From positions 1 to 32,537 of the forward strand of contig JACPNY010000038.1 in NCBI GenBank assembly GCA_016185255.1: 32,537 nucleotides of DNA. The letters run 5' to 3'. This DNA is from Pseudomonadota bacterium. GTDB lineage: Bacteria; Pseudomonadota; Alphaproteobacteria; UBA9655. Both the position numbers and the translations under genes were made by a program. Numbering within the stretch: position 1 is the stretch's first letter; the number at the start of each line of letters is the position of its first letter. Under the pieces are notes generated by a model. The model searched no databases, was not told the DNA's origin, and saw only the letters and a list, made by a program, of their open reading frames with translations. Below are positions 31,363-32,537 of this stretch, piece after piece.

Positions 31363-32537
31363 TCACTCGCGAACTTTTAATTGAAGAGCAAGCTGGTCGA
31401 TTTTTTCTTCAAGATTCAACAGCCCAAACTTAGCAAAAGCCTCCTCTTTGGCTTTTAGACCTCGCGCTACAAATAGTTCTCGTTTTACCTCAGGCTTATT
31501 CATAATTTCAGCTTTCTCAGCTTCAAGGCGTTCAAGCTCTTTTTTAATCTGCTCGATTTCATTTCTTCTAATATCTTCTTTTAAGGCTTCTGCATACTCT
31601 TCGTCTTGTTCTTTTCTAAGCACACGATCTTCTTCTAGCTTTTGATCAATGATAGGAAACACAATGTGATGGTCTTTCTTTTCCTCCCCGATCTTTTGTA
31701 TTGGCTTCTCTTCATCTTTCTCTTGAAGGCTCAACGCCAACAAGTAATCAGGATCTTCCTCTTCGAGCTTTTCTTGAAAACCTTCATTGTTCTCTTGAAG
31801 ACTCAAAGCCATCGCATAGTCAAGCTCTTCGTCTTGGGGTTGTGGTTGTAAACCTTCATTCTTCCCTTGAAGGCTCAACGCCATCACGTAATCAAGATCT
31901 TCGTCATTTTCGAGCGTTTGAAATAACAAGTGATCAGTCTTTTTTTCAACGTCTAGAAAAATGTGATTCAACCACAGGCCAAGAAGGAGTGGGGTTTTTC
32001 CATCAAACTCAGGGTTACGAAGTATTAACCAGGTCTGTGTGTCTCCTTTTGGAACGATAGAAGAAAATGTAACACTTTGTTGTCCAGTATTTATAACAAC
32101 TCCGCCTTCATAATACGCATTCTGTGCGGAATTAATAAAAGATATAGCTGTTGGTGCGATTACTTCATCAAAATTACAGGTGACAGTAAGTGTCTGCCCT
32201 TCTTTAACATCGATAGGGTTCGTTTTGATAAGACCTAGCTCAAGCCAATCTTGCAAGAAATCAACTGACTTAAGGATTTGACTCTTTGGAACATTCCCCA
32301 GATCTATATCCATTGCCTTAAGCCGCAGACCAAAAGGGAGTGCAGTTTTGCCATCAAACCCAGGGTTACGGATTATGAGCCAGGTCTGTGTGTCTCCTTC
32401 TGGAACGATAGAAGAAAATGTAACACTTTGTTGTCCAGTATTTACAACAACTCCGCCTTCATAATACGCATTCTGTGCGGAATTAAGGAAAGATATGGCT
32501 GTTGGCGCTGTTACTTCATCAAAATCACAGGTAACAG
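31363..32537 (-). CDS. Beta-repeat protein with three tandem ubiquitin-interacting motifs (5' end outside window)
   Basis: 390 residues are visible; the start lies beyond the right edge. The first part is one nearly complete and one complete copy of the beta-rich domain seen in the OTU-like neighbour. Then come three helices spaced 24-25 residues apart that match the ubiquitin-interacting motif: DEDLDYVMALSLQG, DEELDYAMALSLQE and DPDYLLALSLQE. UIMs have an acidic patch, then Ala-x-x-x-Ser-Leu. The middle copy is canonical (Ala-Met-Ala-Leu-Ser); the others have Val or Leu in place of the Ala. A charged coiled coil follows, including LRKEQDEEYAEALKEDIRR, a pattern also seen in UBX-type ubiquitin adaptors. 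The family is not named; ubiquitin binding is inferred. The neighbouring protein, which shares the beta domain, has a signal peptide, so export is probable. Confidence 0.72.
   Translation of the reverse strand, partial: VTCDFDEVTAPTAISFLNSAQNAYYEGGVVVNTGQQSVTFSSIVPEGDTQTWLIIRNPGFDGKTALPFGLRLKAMDIDLGNVPKSQILKSVDFLQDWLELGLIKTNPIDVKEGQTLTVTCNFDEVIAPTAISFINSAQNAYYEGGVVINTGQQSVTFSSIVPKGDTQTWLILRNPEFDGKTPLLLGLWLNHIFLDVEKKTDHLLFQTLENDEDLDYVMALSLQGKNEGLQPQPQDEELDYAMALSLQENNEGFQEKLEEEDPDYLLALSLQEKDEEKPIQKIGEEKKDHHIVFPIIDQKLEEDRVLRKEQDEEYAEALKEDIRRNEIEQIKKELERLEAEKAEIMNKPEVKRELFVARGLKAKEEAFAKFGLLNLEEKIDQLALQLKVRE
31711..31908 (-). repeat. Three tandem UIM-coding units
   Basis: Three similar 51-base units (31858-31908, 31786-31836, 31711-31761) are separated by 72-75 bases start to start. 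Each encodes (D/E)x(D/E)xDYxxALSLQ. Their DNA is still similar (TTGAAG-CTCAA-GCCA in each), so they arose by tandem duplication. Confidence 0.85.
31954..32537 (-). repeat. Two copies of the beta-rich domain in the UIM gene
   Basis: A complete copy (about 31954-32268) and a partial copy (about 32320-32537, cut by the window edge) match the two copies in the OTU-like gene. Shared DNA runs such as CATAATACGCATTCTGTGCG occur in both copies here and in the OTU-like gene. Confidence 0.85.

Overview
The window looks like a chromosomal segment of a host-associated alphaproteobacterium, most likely an intracellular symbiont of the Holosporales or a related group. Three things suggest this: the alphaproteobacterial gene orders (tRNA-Gly next to tuf; gpmI-envC-ctpA; rph near hrcA-grpE-dnaK-dnaJ), a PmtA-type phospholipid methyltransferase, and a set of Sec-signal proteins carrying eukaryote-like modules (F-box-like, OTU-like, ubiquitin-interacting motifs). 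The taxonomic placement is inference; no marker gene was compared.

Layout. 1-3024: start of tuf, tRNA-Gly(TCC), a small secreted Cys protein, then the minus-strand cluster rplY-pth-ychF. 3025-5771: uvrB flanked by palindromic repeats. 5772-14508: a duplicated segment. The unit vanX(+), F-box-like gene(-), accA(-) appears to have been copied in tandem. The junction was then deleted, so only the 3' ends of accA and vanX remain back to back at 8223-8390. Three lineage-specific secreted-protein genes lie inside the second copy, and its F-box-like gene has decayed. 13552-18445: a compact minus-strand group gpmI-envC-ctpA-accA (glycolysis, cell-wall cleavage, protein processing, fatty-acid synthesis). 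18637-22148: a pmtA-like gene, a YddA/SbmA-type ABC transporter and rph. 22376-24111: three related secreted proteins built from one or two copies of a paired-cysteine helical module. 24515-29238: the heat-shock group hrcA-grpE-dnaK-dnaJ, with a short GrpE and RNA hairpins before dnaK and dnaJ. 29242-32537: two neighbouring genes sharing a repeated beta-rich domain. One ends in an OTU-like cysteine protease domain. The other carries three tandem ubiquitin-interacting-type motifs and runs off the right edge.

The most interesting content is the set of exported ubiquitin-related proteins: F-box-like proteins (one intact, one decayed), an OTU-like protease and a tandem-UIM protein. Together they suggest a toolkit acting on the host ubiquitin system, although the route out of the bacterium cannot be seen here. 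Also notable are a family of about 150-160 bp oriented palindromic repeats (four copies, all intergenic), and the duplication scar, which shows how the F-box-like genes multiplied.
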